64,000 nucleotides of DNA, taken from NCBI GenBank assembly GCA_905214715.1, contig CAJMMT010000006.1:1-64000 (forward strand). Direction: 5' to 3'. The DNA is from an uncultured bacterium (GTDB taxonomy: Bacteria; Bacteroidota; Bacteroidia; Bacteroidales; Muribaculaceae). The notes below the pieces were generated by a model, which was not told the DNA's origin, did not search any database, and worked only from the letters and a program-made list of their open reading frames with translations. Of the stretch, positions 35,401 through 44,904 are shown in pieces. How positions within the stretch are numbered: the stretch's first letter is position 1; every line of letters begins with the position of its first letter. The position numbers and the translations under genes are program-made.

Positions 35401-37358
35401 TGACAGCTACTGTAAACTCCGACATTAAATTACACTATACCGGTTCAAGACTTGAAGGTAACGGTACGCTGGACCTTAGCGGTCTGAGCTACGACAGAAT
35501 AAAGATGCAAGACCTGAACCTGCTGCTTAATGCCGGCCTCGATCCCACAGGAGACTCACGCGTAGACGCATCGCTTTTAGCCGGGGGAACCAAAGCCATG
35601 ACAGCCAGCGCACTTTTAGGTGTAGATTCGGTAGCCGGCATCCAACCTCGCTCAATGGAACTGAAATTCGATGGTCTTCCGCTTGACCTCGCCAACCCAT
35701 TCATCGGCGTACAGACAGCTTCGCTCAGCGGCAAATTGAAAGGGGAATGCGACGTGGACATCACCCAAGACAACAGTCTTAGACTGAACGGAAATCTAAG
35801 GCTCGACTCCGCCGGTGTTTACCTTCCCGTCATGGCGACCACACTCCGCATGGACAACACCCCTATCTACGTGTCGGACAATATAATTACATTTGACCAA
35901 TACGATATATGGGCCTGCAATAATAATCCTCTTACAATCAATGGAGCTGTTGACGCCACTAAATTTTCAGACGTGAAACTGAACATGACAGCCGCGGCCA
36001 CCAACTTCCAACTCGTAGGCACAAAGGCCAATAAACGCAGTGAAATCTCAGGCAAACTATTCATGAACCTTGATGCTCGCGTAAAGGGTTCCCTATCCGT
36101 AATGGATGTAACGGCCAACGCCACCGTATTGAACACCACCAACGTGGTTTATACAATGAACGACATGGCCGCCGAACTCGCCGCCAACCCGGCCGAAGGA
36201 ATAGTGAAATTCGTGAATCTGCAAGATACGACCACCGTAGCGAAAGCTGATTCGCTCGCCACATCGCATATGGCCATGAGGATATCGGCGGCAGTAACAT
36301 TGCAGCCGGGCATGCAGGCCACTGTCAATATAAATTCGAGCGGATCGAACAAGGCTGAAATAAACCCGTCGGGAACATTGACATATTTCCAGAACTATAT
36401 GGGCGACATGAAGCTTAACGGTCAGTTGTATACGGGAGAAGGGATGGTACGCTACAACATACCGGTGCTCGGCACAAAGACATTCAACTTCGAGCCACAG
36501 AGTAATGTAGTATGGACCGGCGACATTATGAACCCGCGTATAGACATCAGAGCGGACGACCCGGTCAAGGCCAACGTATCTTCAGGCGGTCAGGCCACGC
36601 TTGTGGACTTTATCGTATCGCTCGACATAAGCGGCACGCTCTCGGCCCCGAAAATCATGTTCGACCTGTCTACCGACAACGACATGTCAATTCAAAACGA
36701 GCTGCAGGGGATGACTGCCGAGCAACGTTCAACCGCCGCCATGAATCTTCTGCTCACAGGCCAATATACCGGAGCCGGAGCCAAGAACATAAACAGCAAT
36801 CTTGTTACCGGCAATCTGTACAACTTCATGGCCTCGACCCTGAATTCATGGGCCGCCAACACAATCAAGGGCGTGAACCTATCGTTTGGCGTAAACCAAT
36901 ATGAGACAGGAAACGTAGATGATACACAGACCAACACATCTTATTCTTATCAGCTAAGCAAATCTCTGTTTGACAACAGGTTCAAGATTGTGGTAGGCGG
37001 CAATTACTCTACAGATGCCTCAGCCGATGAAAATTTCGAACAGAACCTTATATCCGACATATCGTTCGAATACACCCTTAAGCAAGCAAACAATTACAGC
37101 ATCATAGCCCGATTGTTCCGCCATACGGGATTCGAATCGATACTGGAAGGCGAAATAACGGAAACCGGTGTGGGTCTGGCATACAAACGTCGTCTGAACA
37201 ACCTGCGCTCATTCTTCAGATTCAGGCGTAACCGCCGTGCGGTTGCCAAAGATACCACCGCCAACGTTTCCATCCCGACAGTTGCGATTAGCAACGACAG
37301 CATATCCTCCGGCAACCCCGATGTTGAACCGATAAAAGAGAATTCCGATGAGAAATAA
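32433..37358 (+). CDS. tamB: Translocation and assembly module TamB/AsmA-like protein
   Basis: Giant periplasm-spanning protein (1641 residues). A short Lys-rich cytoplasmic start is followed by a single membrane helix (about 38-63) and a very long beta-rich, AsmA-like/TamB beta-taco region. The C-terminal TamB domain (former DUF490) is seen at about 1050-1560 (LVDFIVSLDISGTLSAPKI, QNELQGMTAEQRSTAAMNLL, LVTGNLYNFMASTLNSW). It is thought to assist outer-membrane protein insertion or move lipids between membranes. It overlaps the downstream Omp85-type tamL by 11 nt, the standard Bacteroidetes arrangement. The polar C-terminal 60 residues are likely disordered. Confidence 0.9.
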   Translation: MAKDSTPTKDTSKGNTQASLNSNNAASTRKKKRGGWWRIPLRVIGILLLVIILIPVALYIPPVQTAVKDLACSIVGKSTGMHMEIGKFRLKFPLDIQLDDVKIIPSPGDTMVQARSLIADVKLLPLLRMDVKINRLQLQQGRLRILSADSSMDMRIRAGLLEVEGGSSANIRTGTINLHNALLKDGDIRLSMDVWKKKPQPADTTSTPFVINADRLHIDNFRFAMEMLPTIDTLRLTSKKLDIGGACINLATGNIHAKLLSADEGDFAFLTPTPEYVKTHPAPVDTTAQEPSAPMVIAADSIALNSFKVLYAMTGAKPVPGFDPSYISLVGLNVALKNFRNEATDISAPITRLEGRERSGLTITSGSGTFSMDSTGMNLQGLKVRTPFSRLDVSALIPNALMSMEPQAKVDVSADVSVGMPDINAFMPTLRQYTSALAGSPLNAKLRATGELGNVSVPRLDLDIPGILSLRASGKARNVLDIKKLIADLSFDGTLSRPSTVEKLAGPLGFNLPPLRLNGKASANYQTYGADFSLTSPEGDIAGNGSVGITSERYHADLNVRDLNVEAFMKDLGIGYVTASVKAEGAGFNPEVPSARTDIHLLVDEIYYNHQQLKDIRADIALLDGVYTLDLTSNNKALDGVVSGRGTIGKDLYTFDIDADLRQLDLMALGLSETASDGAAILRLKGNASPAAWNYDAHLALQSLDWRMPETRYRLPAITADFFSDAMSTRAHLVSDGTDITFTSPWGLKSLIDSISAATSGLPEQIARRNVDIETLEDKLPPFTLTANASGRGLLSHVLAPGGMSIDTLYAVFRKDSIINGNLNVAKLNTGSMTLDNINLNFAQRERLIDYKIQVTNGPGEMSEFADVNLSGYIGNNRLSAYLNQRNIKGEQGYRIGLTAALADSTVSLHFTPLKATIAYMPWKFNLDNHLDYTLTTHTISANLEASSAESSVLLKTVDSADGNGTDLHLNIKQLKLQDFLKMSVTAPPLTATVNSDIKLHYTGSRLEGNGTLDLSGLSYDRIKMQDLNLLLNAGLDPTGDSRVDASLLAGGTKAMTASALLGVDSVAGIQPRSMELKFDGLPLDLANPFIGVQTASLSGKLKGECDVDITQDNSLRLNGNLRLDSAGVYLPVMATTLRMDNTPIYVSDNIITFDQYDIWACNNNPLTINGAVDATKFSDVKLNMTAAATNFQLVGTKANKRSEISGKLFMNLDARVKGSLSVMDVTANATVLNTTNVVYTMNDMAAELAANPAEGIVKFVNLQDTTTVAKADSLATSHMAMRISAAVTLQPGMQATVNINSSGSNKAEINPSGTLTYFQNYMGDMKLNGQLYTGEGMVRYNIPVLGTKTFNFEPQSNVVWTGDIMNPRIDIRADDPVKANVSSGGQATLVDFIVSLDISGTLSAPKIMFDLSTDNDMSIQNELQGMTAEQRSTAAMNLLLTGQYTGAGAKNINSNLVTGNLYNFMASTLNSWAANTIKGVNLSFGVNQYETGNVDDTQTNTSYSYQLSKSLFDNRFKIVVGGNYSTDASADENFEQNLISDISFEYTLKQANNYSIIARLFRHTGFESILEGEITETGVGLAYKRRLNNLRSFFRFRRNRRAVAKDTTANVSIPTVAISNDSISSGNPDVEPIKENSDEK

Positions 37359-39687
37359 CATATATGGATTATCTGCCATCGGCAGGCTTTTATGGCTGAC
37401 ATGCGTCCTTTCCATAGCGACAGCATTGGCGAGTTGCTCCACCACCAACCGTCTGGCTGAAGGTGAGCTCCTGTACAATGGCCAGAAACTTGACGTCCAT
37501 TCGCCAGACGGAGTGGAGATTCCCGGTGCGCTCGACTCGGAAATCACCGATGCCGTAAACGTAAGGCCAAACAATCCCTGGCCGTTGCTTTCCCCCTATA
37601 AGCGATCTCCATTCCCATTCGGATTATGGCTTTACAACCATTGGAACGCCGATGACAAAGGCCTGAAAGGGTGGATATACCGAAAATGGTCAAATCCGCC
37701 GGTGCTCGTAACAGATGTAAGACCCGAATTGCGCGTGCAGATGATAGAACAGCTTCTTGACAACAACGGTTATTTCGGTTCAAAAGCCAGTTATACCATA
37801 GAGGAGAATGCAAAAAACCACAAGAAGGCAACCATACGCTACAATGTGGAAACTACGATACCGTCGCGTCTCGACACGATATTGCCTATAGGCCGCGACT
37901 CTATACCGGCATGCAGATTTATAGATTCACTCATACGCCTGCAGCCCTACCTGAAACGGGGCGAGATATTCTGTGTAGACTCACTTCAATCGGTAAGAGT
38001 GGTGATAACCAACCGCATGCGTAACAGAGGCTATTATTATTTCCGTCCGGAATATATAGAATTTCTGGCCGACACTTTCATGGTGCCCGGAAGCGTGGTG
38101 TTGAAAACCGAATTGACAGCCAACACTCCGGCTCTGGCTCTGAGACCGTTTACAACAGGAAACGTCTACACGACACTTCAACGTCGCTCGAAACGCAATC
38201 CTGGCACTCCCGACACCATACCTACCCAACGCGGCGACCTCATCGTGATGCGGCCCCAACGAGTGCGCCCCAACATGATACCTTCGTGCATAACATTCCG
38301 AAAAGGGAGGCTCTTTTCAGTGCGTAGCATGGACAATACACAGACTCGTCTGTCTCGACTCGGGATTTTCCAAAGCGTGCAGATACAGCCTGTACCTATA
38401 GACACGTCGCCCGCCCACCCGGTAATGGACGTCTACATAAATTGCAAATACGACATGCCCATGGAAGCTTCGATCGAGTTAAACGCCTCGTCGAAATCCA
38501 ATTCATACTTAGGTCCGGGGCTTGCCCTGAACCTTACTCACCACAACCTGTTCGGAGGAGCCGAGAAATTGAATATCAAGCTGACCGGCAGCTATGAATG
38601 GCAAACCGGACGCGACAGGTCGTCGATATTCAACTCATATGAAGTAGGACTTTCGGCATCGCTGGCATTTCCACGGTTGCTGGCTCCTAAATTCGTGCCA
38701 CGCACAAACCGCGATATAAACTGGACCACCCTTACCATAGGAGGCAACGTACTTAACCGTCCGCACTACTTCATGCTCGCGGACTATGAAATGGGTATAT
38801 CTTATGAATGGCGTGCCACACGGAATACGCTTCACCAATTCACGCCATTGAAATTGGCTTACAACAAGCTGATACGCACCACTCACGAATTCGACTCGGT
38901 TATGGCCATGAATCCGGCCGTGGCCCAGAGTTTCGAGAGTCGCTACATACCGCAGCTAAGCTATACCTATACCCTCGACAAATGGCTTGAACGCGAGCGA
39001 ATGAACGGCATAACCCTCACCGCCACCGCAACTGAAGCGGGCAACCTTTTCTGGGGTATCTACCGGCTATGCGGAATAAGGGGAGAAAAACGTCTTTTCG
39101 GCACTCCTTTCTCGCAGTTTGTAAAGGGACAGGTGCAACTTGTATATAACCGTAGGCTTGTGCGCGGCAGTGACCAATGGCTTGTTTCGCGCATACTGAT
39201 AGGAGCCGAACACGCATATGGCAACTCCACACAAGTTCCTTACTCCGAGCAATTCTACATAGGGGGAGCCAACTCAATACGCGCCTTTACAGTACGCTCG
39301 ATAGGCCCGGGGTCATATCGCTCTCCACGCGACAAAGTAAGCGGATATTTCGACCAGACAGGTACCTTCAAACTGGAACTGAACACCGAATATAGATTCC
39401 CCATAGTATCCATACTTCACGGAGCGGTATTTTTAGACGCCGGCAATATATGGCTGCTGAAAAACGACCCTTACCGTCCGGGCGGAAAGCTTGAAGCCAA
39501 ACACTTCCTTCGTGACATAGCTCTCGGCACCGGCGTGGGCCTCCGCGTTGACCTGGGAATGATAGTAATACGCGGCGATCTCGGTTACGGCCTGCATACC
39601 CCCTACGCCGATGCCTCGAAGCATTATTTCAATGTACCGTTCCGAGATGCCTTCGCCTTCCACCTTGCCATAGGATATCCGTTCTGA
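37348..39687 (+). CDS. tamL: Omp85-family TamL (lipoprotein TamA homologue)
   Basis: 779-residue outer-membrane protein. Unlike TamA it starts with a lipoprotein signal with lipobox ALASC (Cys30), the feature of TamL in Bacteroidetes. POTRA-type domains fill about 35-390 (LLYNGQKLDV, RLGIFQSVQIQPVPID), then a 16-strand Omp85 barrel from about 395 with the lid motif-like GGANSIRAFTVRSIGPGSY and the terminal strand FHLAIGYPF ending in Phe. It partners TamB encoded just upstream (11-nt overlap). Confidence 0.9.
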   Translation: MRNNIYGLSAIGRLLWLTCVLSIATALASCSTTNRLAEGELLYNGQKLDVHSPDGVEIPGALDSEITDAVNVRPNNPWPLLSPYKRSPFPFGLWLYNHWNADDKGLKGWIYRKWSNPPVLVTDVRPELRVQMIEQLLDNNGYFGSKASYTIEENAKNHKKATIRYNVETTIPSRLDTILPIGRDSIPACRFIDSLIRLQPYLKRGEIFCVDSLQSVRVVITNRMRNRGYYYFRPEYIEFLADTFMVPGSVVLKTELTANTPALALRPFTTGNVYTTLQRRSKRNPGTPDTIPTQRGDLIVMRPQRVRPNMIPSCITFRKGRLFSVRSMDNTQTRLSRLGIFQSVQIQPVPIDTSPAHPVMDVYINCKYDMPMEASIELNASSKSNSYLGPGLALNLTHHNLFGGAEKLNIKLTGSYEWQTGRDRSSIFNSYEVGLSASLAFPRLLAPKFVPRTNRDINWTTLTIGGNVLNRPHYFMLADYEMGISYEWRATRNTLHQFTPLKLAYNKLIRTTHEFDSVMAMNPAVAQSFESRYIPQLSYTYTLDKWLERERMNGITLTATATEAGNLFWGIYRLCGIRGEKRLFGTPFSQFVKGQVQLVYNRRLVRGSDQWLVSRILIGAEHAYGNSTQVPYSEQFYIGGANSIRAFTVRSIGPGSYRSPRDKVSGYFDQTGTFKLELNTEYRFPIVSILHGAVFLDAGNIWLLKNDPYRPGGKLEAKHFLRDIALGTGVGLRVDLGMIVIRGDLGYGLHTPYADASKHYFNVPFRDAFAFHLAIGYPF

Positions 39688-39697
39688 CATCACATAT

Positions 39698-40027
39698 ATG
39701 AGAAACAGTCTTACATCAAGGGAACGGCGTGGATTGCTGGCCGTTGTGGGCGCCGCACTGCTTATCACCGGAGCGGCCTACATTTTGCGGCGACAGAATA
39801 TCGTTACCGAAACTACGGCAACAGAAAAAAGCGTCGATGTGAGGACGGTCCTGAAACAAAAAGAGCAGACCGATTCCACCTGCAAGTTACAATCTGTAGA
39901 ATCAGAGAGATATAAAAAGGAACAAAAAGAAAATACGTATAAAAGACGAAAGAAAAAAGCATCGGGAAAACGCTCCGCGCCCCCGGCACCGCCACGCGAC
40001 CCGTTAGAACCAATACCTTCAGAATGA
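39698..40027 (+). CDS. Small basic single-pass membrane protein, unknown
   Basis: 109 residues: basic N-terminus (MRNSLTSRERR), one hydrophobic helix (about 12-30), then a polar region that becomes strongly Lys/Arg-rich (KKEQKENTYKRRKKKASGKR) and a Pro-rich end (APPAPPRDPLEPIPSE). With an N-in helix the charged tail would be periplasmic. It begins 10 nt after tamL, so it is probably in the tam operon. No family recognised. Confidence 0.55.
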   Translation: MRNSLTSRERRGLLAVVGAALLITGAAYILRRQNIVTETTATEKSVDVRTVLKQKEQTDSTCKLQSVESERYKKEQKENTYKRRKKKASGKRSAPPAPPRDPLEPIPSE

Positions 40028-40094
40028 ATGACACTTACGACCCGGGAAGGCGATATTTTGCAAACACCAGGCTCAAGAATCCTAAAAAAATCAC

Positions 40095-40102
40095 TAACTT
40101 TG
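40095..40102 (+). promoter_or_regulatory. -7 box of typA
   Basis: TAACTTTG, 19 nt before the ATG at 40122. No -33 element at the usual distance was found. Confidence 0.45.
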
Positions 40103-40121
40103 CAGTTCGATTGAAAAGATT

Positions 40122-41918
40122 ATGCAGGACATACGCAATATAGCCATTATCGCCCATGTAGACCATGGGAAAACAACCCTTGTAGACAAAATGCTGCTCG
40201 CAGGCCATCTGTTCCGCGACAATCAGGAAACAGGAGAGCTGATACTCGACAACAACGATCTGGAACGAGAACGCGGCATAACCATTTTATCCAAAAACGT
40301 ATCTATAAACTACAAAGGCACAAAAATCAACATTATCGACACTCCGGGACACGCCGACTTCGGAGGTGAAGTAGAGCGAGTGCTCAACATGGCAGACGGG
40401 TGCCTGCTTCTTGTGGACGCTTTTGAAGGGCCTATGCCACAGACCCGTTTCGTGCTCCAAAAAGCCATACAGATGGGACTGAAACCGGTCGTGGTCGTCA
40501 ACAAAGTCGACAAGCCCAACTGCCGGCCGGATGAAGTAAACGAGATGGTATTCGATCTGATGTTCAATCTGAACGCCACCGAAGATCAACTTGACTTCCC
40601 TACCCTTTACGGTTCTGCCAAACAGAACTGGATGGGTGAAGACTGGAAGACTCCAACCGACAATATCACTCCCCTTCTCGATGCCATTCTTAAATATATC
40701 CCGGCGCCTACCCAGATAGAAGGCGACCCACAGATGCTTATCACATCGCTTGATTTCTCAAGCTATGTAGGCAGAATCGCCGTAGGGCGTGTGCATCGCG
40801 GCACTCTGCGCGAGGGAATGGAAATAGGCCTATGCAAAAAAGATGGCAGCGTAAGCCGACAACGTATCAAGGAGCTGCACACATTCGAAGGGATGTCTCG
40901 CAAAAAAGTGCAGGAAGTCTCATCTGGCGACATTTGCGCAATCGTGGGTCTCGACAATTTTGAAATAGGCGACACCATATCCCTATACGACAAACCGGAA
41001 CCCCTGCCGCGCATAGCTATCGACGAGCCAACCATGTCGATGACATTCACCATAAACGACTCGCCTTTCTTCGGCAAAGACGGTAAGTATGTTACTTCAC
41101 GCCATATCAACGACCGTCTGGAGAAAGAACTTGACCGGAATCTGGCATTGAGGGTAAAAAAAGGTGATAGCGAAGATAAATGGACAGTGTTCGGTCGCGG
41201 AGTGCTTCATCTCTCCATTCTGATAGAGACAATGCGTCGTGAAGGTTATGAGCTTCAGGTAGGCCAACCGCAGGTAATCACAAAAATCATAGACGGGGTG
41301 AAATGCGAGCCGGTAGAGGCTCTGACAATAAACGTGCCGGAAGAATACAGCTCGAAGGTAATCGACATGGTTACACGCCGCAAGGGCGACATAATGTCGA
41401 TGGAAACCCAGAACGACCGTCTGAACATAGAATTCACCATACCCTCACGCGGCATAATCGGGTTGCGTAACAATGTACTGACAGCAACCGCAGGCGAGGC
41501 AATCATGGCTCACCGTTTTTTGGAATACCAACCTTGGAAAGGTGATATCGAACGACGCACCAACGGCTCGTTGATAGCCCTTGAGGCTGGTACCGCCTAT
41601 GCCTACGCCATCGACAAACTGCAAGACCGCGGACGATTCTTCATCTTCCCTCAGGAAGAGGTATATGCCGGTCAGGTCGTAGGCGAGAACGCCAAAGACA
41701 ACGACATTGTGGTTAACGTTACAAAATCGAAGAAACTGACCAACATGCGCGCGTCAGGAGCAGATGACAAAGCCAAGATAGTCCCCCCGGTAATATTCTC
41801 GCTTGAGGAAGCGCTCGAGTATATAAAGGAAGATGAATATGTAGAGGTAACACCCAACCATATACGTCTGCGCAAAATAATACTCGATGAAACAGAGCGC
41901 AAACGCGCCAACCGATAG
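40122..41918 (+). CDS. typA: Translational GTPase TypA/BipA
   Basis: Ribosome-binding GTPase involved in 50S assembly and stress or cold adaptation. The 598-residue product has the full G-domain set: G1 AHVDHGKTTL (11-20), switch ERGITI, G3 DTPGHADF, G4 NKVD, followed by EF-G-like domains II, III and V and the BipA C-terminal domain with TNMRASGADDKAKIVPP. Length is normal. It is monocistronic, with a -7 box at 40095 and a terminator at 42083-42117. Confidence 0.96.
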   Translation: MQDIRNIAIIAHVDHGKTTLVDKMLLAGHLFRDNQETGELILDNNDLERERGITILSKNVSINYKGTKINIIDTPGHADFGGEVERVLNMADGCLLLVDAFEGPMPQTRFVLQKAIQMGLKPVVVVNKVDKPNCRPDEVNEMVFDLMFNLNATEDQLDFPTLYGSAKQNWMGEDWKTPTDNITPLLDAILKYIPAPTQIEGDPQMLITSLDFSSYVGRIAVGRVHRGTLREGMEIGLCKKDGSVSRQRIKELHTFEGMSRKKVQEVSSGDICAIVGLDNFEIGDTISLYDKPEPLPRIAIDEPTMSMTFTINDSPFFGKDGKYVTSRHINDRLEKELDRNLALRVKKGDSEDKWTVFGRGVLHLSILIETMRREGYELQVGQPQVITKIIDGVKCEPVEALTINVPEEYSSKVIDMVTRRKGDIMSMETQNDRLNIEFTIPSRGIIGLRNNVLTATAGEAIMAHRFLEYQPWKGDIERRTNGSLIALEAGTAYAYAIDKLQDRGRFFIFPQEEVYAGQVVGENAKDNDIVVNVTKSKKLTNMRASGADDKAKIVPPVIFSLEEALEYIKEDEYVEVTPNHIRLRKIILDETERKRANR

Positions 41919-42082
41919 GGTTTAACTCAGTAAATCTGAACCATAGCATCCGCAAAGGCGTTGTAAGGATACAAAGGGGCCGTAAACGACCGGGCCAAAT
42001 AATCCGGGAAAGGCTGAGATTTTCCCACGAGCGCGATGCCGTCAGATGAAAATATACAGCAATCCAATCAATTTACGATAGC
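41919..42082 (+). other. Non-coding stretch between typA and its terminator
   Basis: 164 nt with no convincing frame, richer in G and C than other gaps (GGGGCCG, CCGGGCC, CCGGG clusters near 41974-42012). It may fold in the mRNA 3' end or be a small RNA; no known family is recognised. Confidence 0.3.
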
Positions 42083-42117
42083 CGAAGGCGATACCGATCT
42101 TAAAGGTATCGCCTTCG
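42083..42117 (+). terminator. Strong terminator of the typA transcript
   Basis: Perfect 13-bp stem (CGAAGGCGATACC at 42083-42095 with 42105-42117), 9-nt loop, followed by TTTTATAAAA. Confidence 0.85.
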
Positions 42118-42195
42118 TTTTATAAAAAACAGGCAAGTATATAAATTAAGCGGAACGATAACCGGATAAACCATTTTTTTAGTATATTCGCGAAT

Positions 42196-43131
42196 ATGGA
42201 AAACTACATGGGATTCGATAAAGATTCCGATACTCCGGCATTTCAGCCTACCATCAACATACGGGGGCGCCTTTACGATTTTGACACACCATGGGTAATG
42301 GGCATAGTAAACATAACCCCCGACTCGTTTTATGATGGAAGCCGCACTCCGGTTTCAAACGAGACAGCTATACGGGATCGCGTCGCACGTATGCGGGAAG
42401 AAGGAGCCGACTGCCTTGACCTGGGAGGGTATTCCACGCGCCCAGGAGCCGAAGAAATCTCGGTCGAAGAGGAATGGCGTCGTCTGGCAACCGGACTTAA
42501 GGCAACCCGTGAAGTATGGCCCGAGGCGATCATATCAATAGACACGTTCCGGGCAGATATAGCCCGACGGGCGGTTAAAGAGTTCGGGGCCGACATTATA
42601 AACGATGTCTCAGGAGGAACGCTTGACCCCGCGATGTTCGACACAGTAGCGGAACTGAAAGTGCCATACATATTGATGCATATGCGAGGCACTCCGGCCA
42701 ATATGCAGTCGCTCACTGACTACAATGACGTAACAGCCGATGTATTGAGCGATCTTGCCTTCAAGACCCAAAAGCTACGCCTCAAAGGTGTATGCGACAT
42801 CATTCTCGACCCCGGATTCGGATTTTCAAAAACGGTAGACCAGAACTATCGGCTTCTCGATGACCTGGAAGAGTTTGCAAAGACCGGCCTACCGGTATTA
42901 GCCGGAATGTCGCGCAAATCCATGATATGGCGTCCGTTGGGAATCACTCCGGACGATTCTCTCTCAGGCACCGTAGCTCTCCACATGGTTGCCCTTATGA
43001 AGGGAGCCTCCATAATACGGGTACATGACGCAGCGGCCGCACGCCAGAGCGTAGACGTATTCAAACTTCTGAAAAAGAATTCACGCCCCCTTTCGGAAAA
43101 AACAGTCATCAAAATTACCGACCGTGTTTGA
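42196..43131 (+). CDS. folP: Dihydropteroate synthase
   Basis: Condenses p-aminobenzoate with the pterin diphosphate to make dihydropteroate (folate pathway; the sulfonamide target). The 311-residue product has the family motifs VMGIVNITPDSFYDGSR, DLGGYSTRPGA, DIINDVSGG, LMHMRGTP, LDPGFGFSKT and MSRKSM. It begins at the ATG at 42196, which overlaps a 14-bp palindrome. Its 3' end overlaps dacA by 8 nt; folP-dacA pairing is common in this phylum. Confidence 0.95.
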   Translation: MENYMGFDKDSDTPAFQPTINIRGRLYDFDTPWVMGIVNITPDSFYDGSRTPVSNETAIRDRVARMREEGADCLDLGGYSTRPGAEEISVEEEWRRLATGLKATREVWPEAIISIDTFRADIARRAVKEFGADIINDVSGGTLDPAMFDTVAELKVPYILMHMRGTPANMQSLTDYNDVTADVLSDLAFKTQKLRLKGVCDIILDPGFGFSKTVDQNYRLLDDLEEFAKTGLPVLAGMSRKSMIWRPLGITPDDSLSGTVALHMVALMKGASIIRVHDAAAARQSVDVFKLLKKNSRPLSEKTVIKITDRV

Positions 43132-43894
43132 CTTCGGCATCAAAGACATAATAGACATACTGATAATAGCTCTTTTGCTTTATTATCTGTATAGGCTCAT
43201 GAAGAGCAGCGGAACTTTAAGTCTCTTCTATGGGGTATTGCTGTTCACTGTGATATGGGTGGTCGCTTCCGAGATATTCGCGATGCGTCTTACCGGCACT
43301 ATAGTAAACAAGTTCATGAGCATAGGTCTCATAATACTTGTCATTCTGTTTCAAGACCAGATAAAACGATTCCTGATCGATATAGGCTCGCAGGACAGAT
43401 GGAAGAAACTGAGACGCTTTTTCAAGCATGAGAAAAACGAAGAAGATGAAGGGCGACATGCCAGGATAATGGCCATAGTATATGCCTGCATCTCTATGTC
43501 GAAGTCGAAAACAGGCGCTCTGATATGTCTTCAGCGATCGGTACCGCTTACCGACTATGAGAAAACCGGCGACATAATAGACGCTGACGTAAACATGCGG
43601 CTGATCGAGAACATATTCTTCAAGAACTCACCGCTGCACGACGGAGCCATGATAATAGCCAGGACACGTATAATGTCGGTAGGGTGCATTCTGCCGGTCT
43701 CTCACGACATGAACATACCCAAGGAACTTGGACTGCGCCACCGGGCGGCGTTAGGCATGAGCCAGATGACCGACGCGATATGTGTGGTCGTAAGCGAGGA
43801 AACCGGGAAAATATCCGTAGCTTCCAACGGCACTCTACAGCGGGAACTGTCGGGACCCGATCTGGAACATCTACTCTCGTCGGCAGCTATCTGA
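43124..43894 (+). CDS. dacA: Diadenylate cyclase (c-di-AMP synthase)
   Basis: Membrane enzyme that makes c-di-AMP from two ATP. The start is the GTG at 43124, 8 nt inside folP; it is the only start that keeps the whole first membrane helix. The 256-residue protein has three transmembrane helices (about 8-25, 32-50, 63-80) and a DAC domain with DGA (173-175, LHDGAMI) and RHR (205-207, LGLRHRAALG), both required for catalysis. It is CdaA-like in layout. It converges tail to tail with rsgA, 2 nt apart. Confidence 0.93.
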   Translation: MFDFGIKDIIDILIIALLLYYLYRLMKSSGTLSLFYGVLLFTVIWVVASEIFAMRLTGTIVNKFMSIGLIILVILFQDQIKRFLIDIGSQDRWKKLRRFFKHEKNEEDEGRHARIMAIVYACISMSKSKTGALICLQRSVPLTDYEKTGDIIDADVNMRLIENIFFKNSPLHDGAMIIARTRIMSVGCILPVSHDMNIPKELGLRHRAALGMSQMTDAICVVVSEETGKISVASNGTLQRELSGPDLEHLLSSAAI

Positions 43895-43896
43895 GG

Positions 43897-44889
43897 TCAG
43901 AAAGGTTTACGGTACTTGTCGGCGCCGGACTCTTCGGAAGCCTCCTCAAGAATAGAAAGATAAGAAGCGTAGCGGCTCTCCGAGACAAGATGACGCGAAA
44001 GAGCATCGGCGACAGCGCAACCCGGCTCACCGGTATGCTTGCAGTCGGAGTAACGGCATTCTCGTCCTATACGGAAAATTTCAGGGAAATAATGCGATAC
44101 CTCAGCCGGATCCATATCTATGGTTCCGAAACCTCTCACACCCGGAATATCTATCACACTGCCGCCATATGGAAGGGACAGCATTTCGGAGAATGTGGTT
44201 GTGTGCATGCCTGTATGATGTATGTCGGAAATAGCTCCGATACGCAAATCGGCTCCGGGCACAAGTTCGTTGATGAGCGAAGATTTGCCTACCCCACTGT
44301 TTCCGGCAAGCAGACTTACCCTGTCTTTAGTGAACGAAATCAGATTATCAAGCCCCTCACCGGTTTTCGCAGATACAAAAAGCACCCGATAACCGATTCC
44401 TTCATACAGCAATGACATGGCCCGGGCAAGTTCGCGGTCCTCATCGTCCCAGGTGTCGCATTTGTTAAGAAGCACGGCTGCCGGAACATTATAGGCCTCG
44501 GCAGTGGCAAGAAAACGGTCTATGAACGTAAGCGGTGTTTCGGGATCGTGAAGCGTTGCCACCAGCAACGCCTGGTCTACATTAGAGGCGAGAATGTGGG
44601 ATTCCTTGGAAAGATTGGAAGCACGCCGTATTATATAATTGCGACGTGGAAGTACCCCGGTTATATAATCCGCATCGTCGGCAGCCGCACATATCTCCAC
44701 TCTGTCGCCGACAGCTACAGGGTTGGTGGTACGTATTCCCTTTATGCGGAAATTACCCTTCACACGGCAATTCACCTCAACGCCGTTATCTTCGCGAACA
44801 AGATAACTGCTGCCGGTATTCCTGACAACGGTGCCGAGACGTATTTCTCCAACCGGCTTCCCCTCTTTTTTAGTTTTTTTTCTCGCCAT
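43897..44889 (-). CDS. rsgA: Ribosome small subunit biogenesis GTPase
   Basis: Circularly permuted GTPase that checks late 30S assembly. The 330-residue protein has an OB-fold (about 15-85), G4 NKCD before G1 GNSGVGKSS, G3 DIPGVRG, and a C-terminal zinc motif CRYSDCKHTGEPGC. The Lys-rich start MARKKTKKEGK precedes the OB-fold. The upstream side (44890-45060) is a degenerate repeat array, so its promoter is not obvious. Confidence 0.94.
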   Translation of the reverse strand: MARKKTKKEGKPVGEIRLGTVVRNTGSSYLVREDNGVEVNCRVKGNFRIKGIRTTNPVAVGDRVEICAAADDADYITGVLPRRNYIIRRASNLSKESHILASNVDQALLVATLHDPETPLTFIDRFLATAEAYNVPAAVLLNKCDTWDDEDRELARAMSLLYEGIGYRVLFVSAKTGEGLDNLISFTKDRVSLLAGNSGVGKSSLINELVPGADLRIGAISDIHHTGMHTTTFSEMLSLPYGGSVIDIPGVRGFGTIDMDPAEVSHYFPEIFRIGRECRYSDCKHTGEPGCAVADALSRHLVSESRYASYLSILEEASEESGADKYRKPF

Positions 44890-44904
44890 ATCTTTTTGAT
44901 ATCG

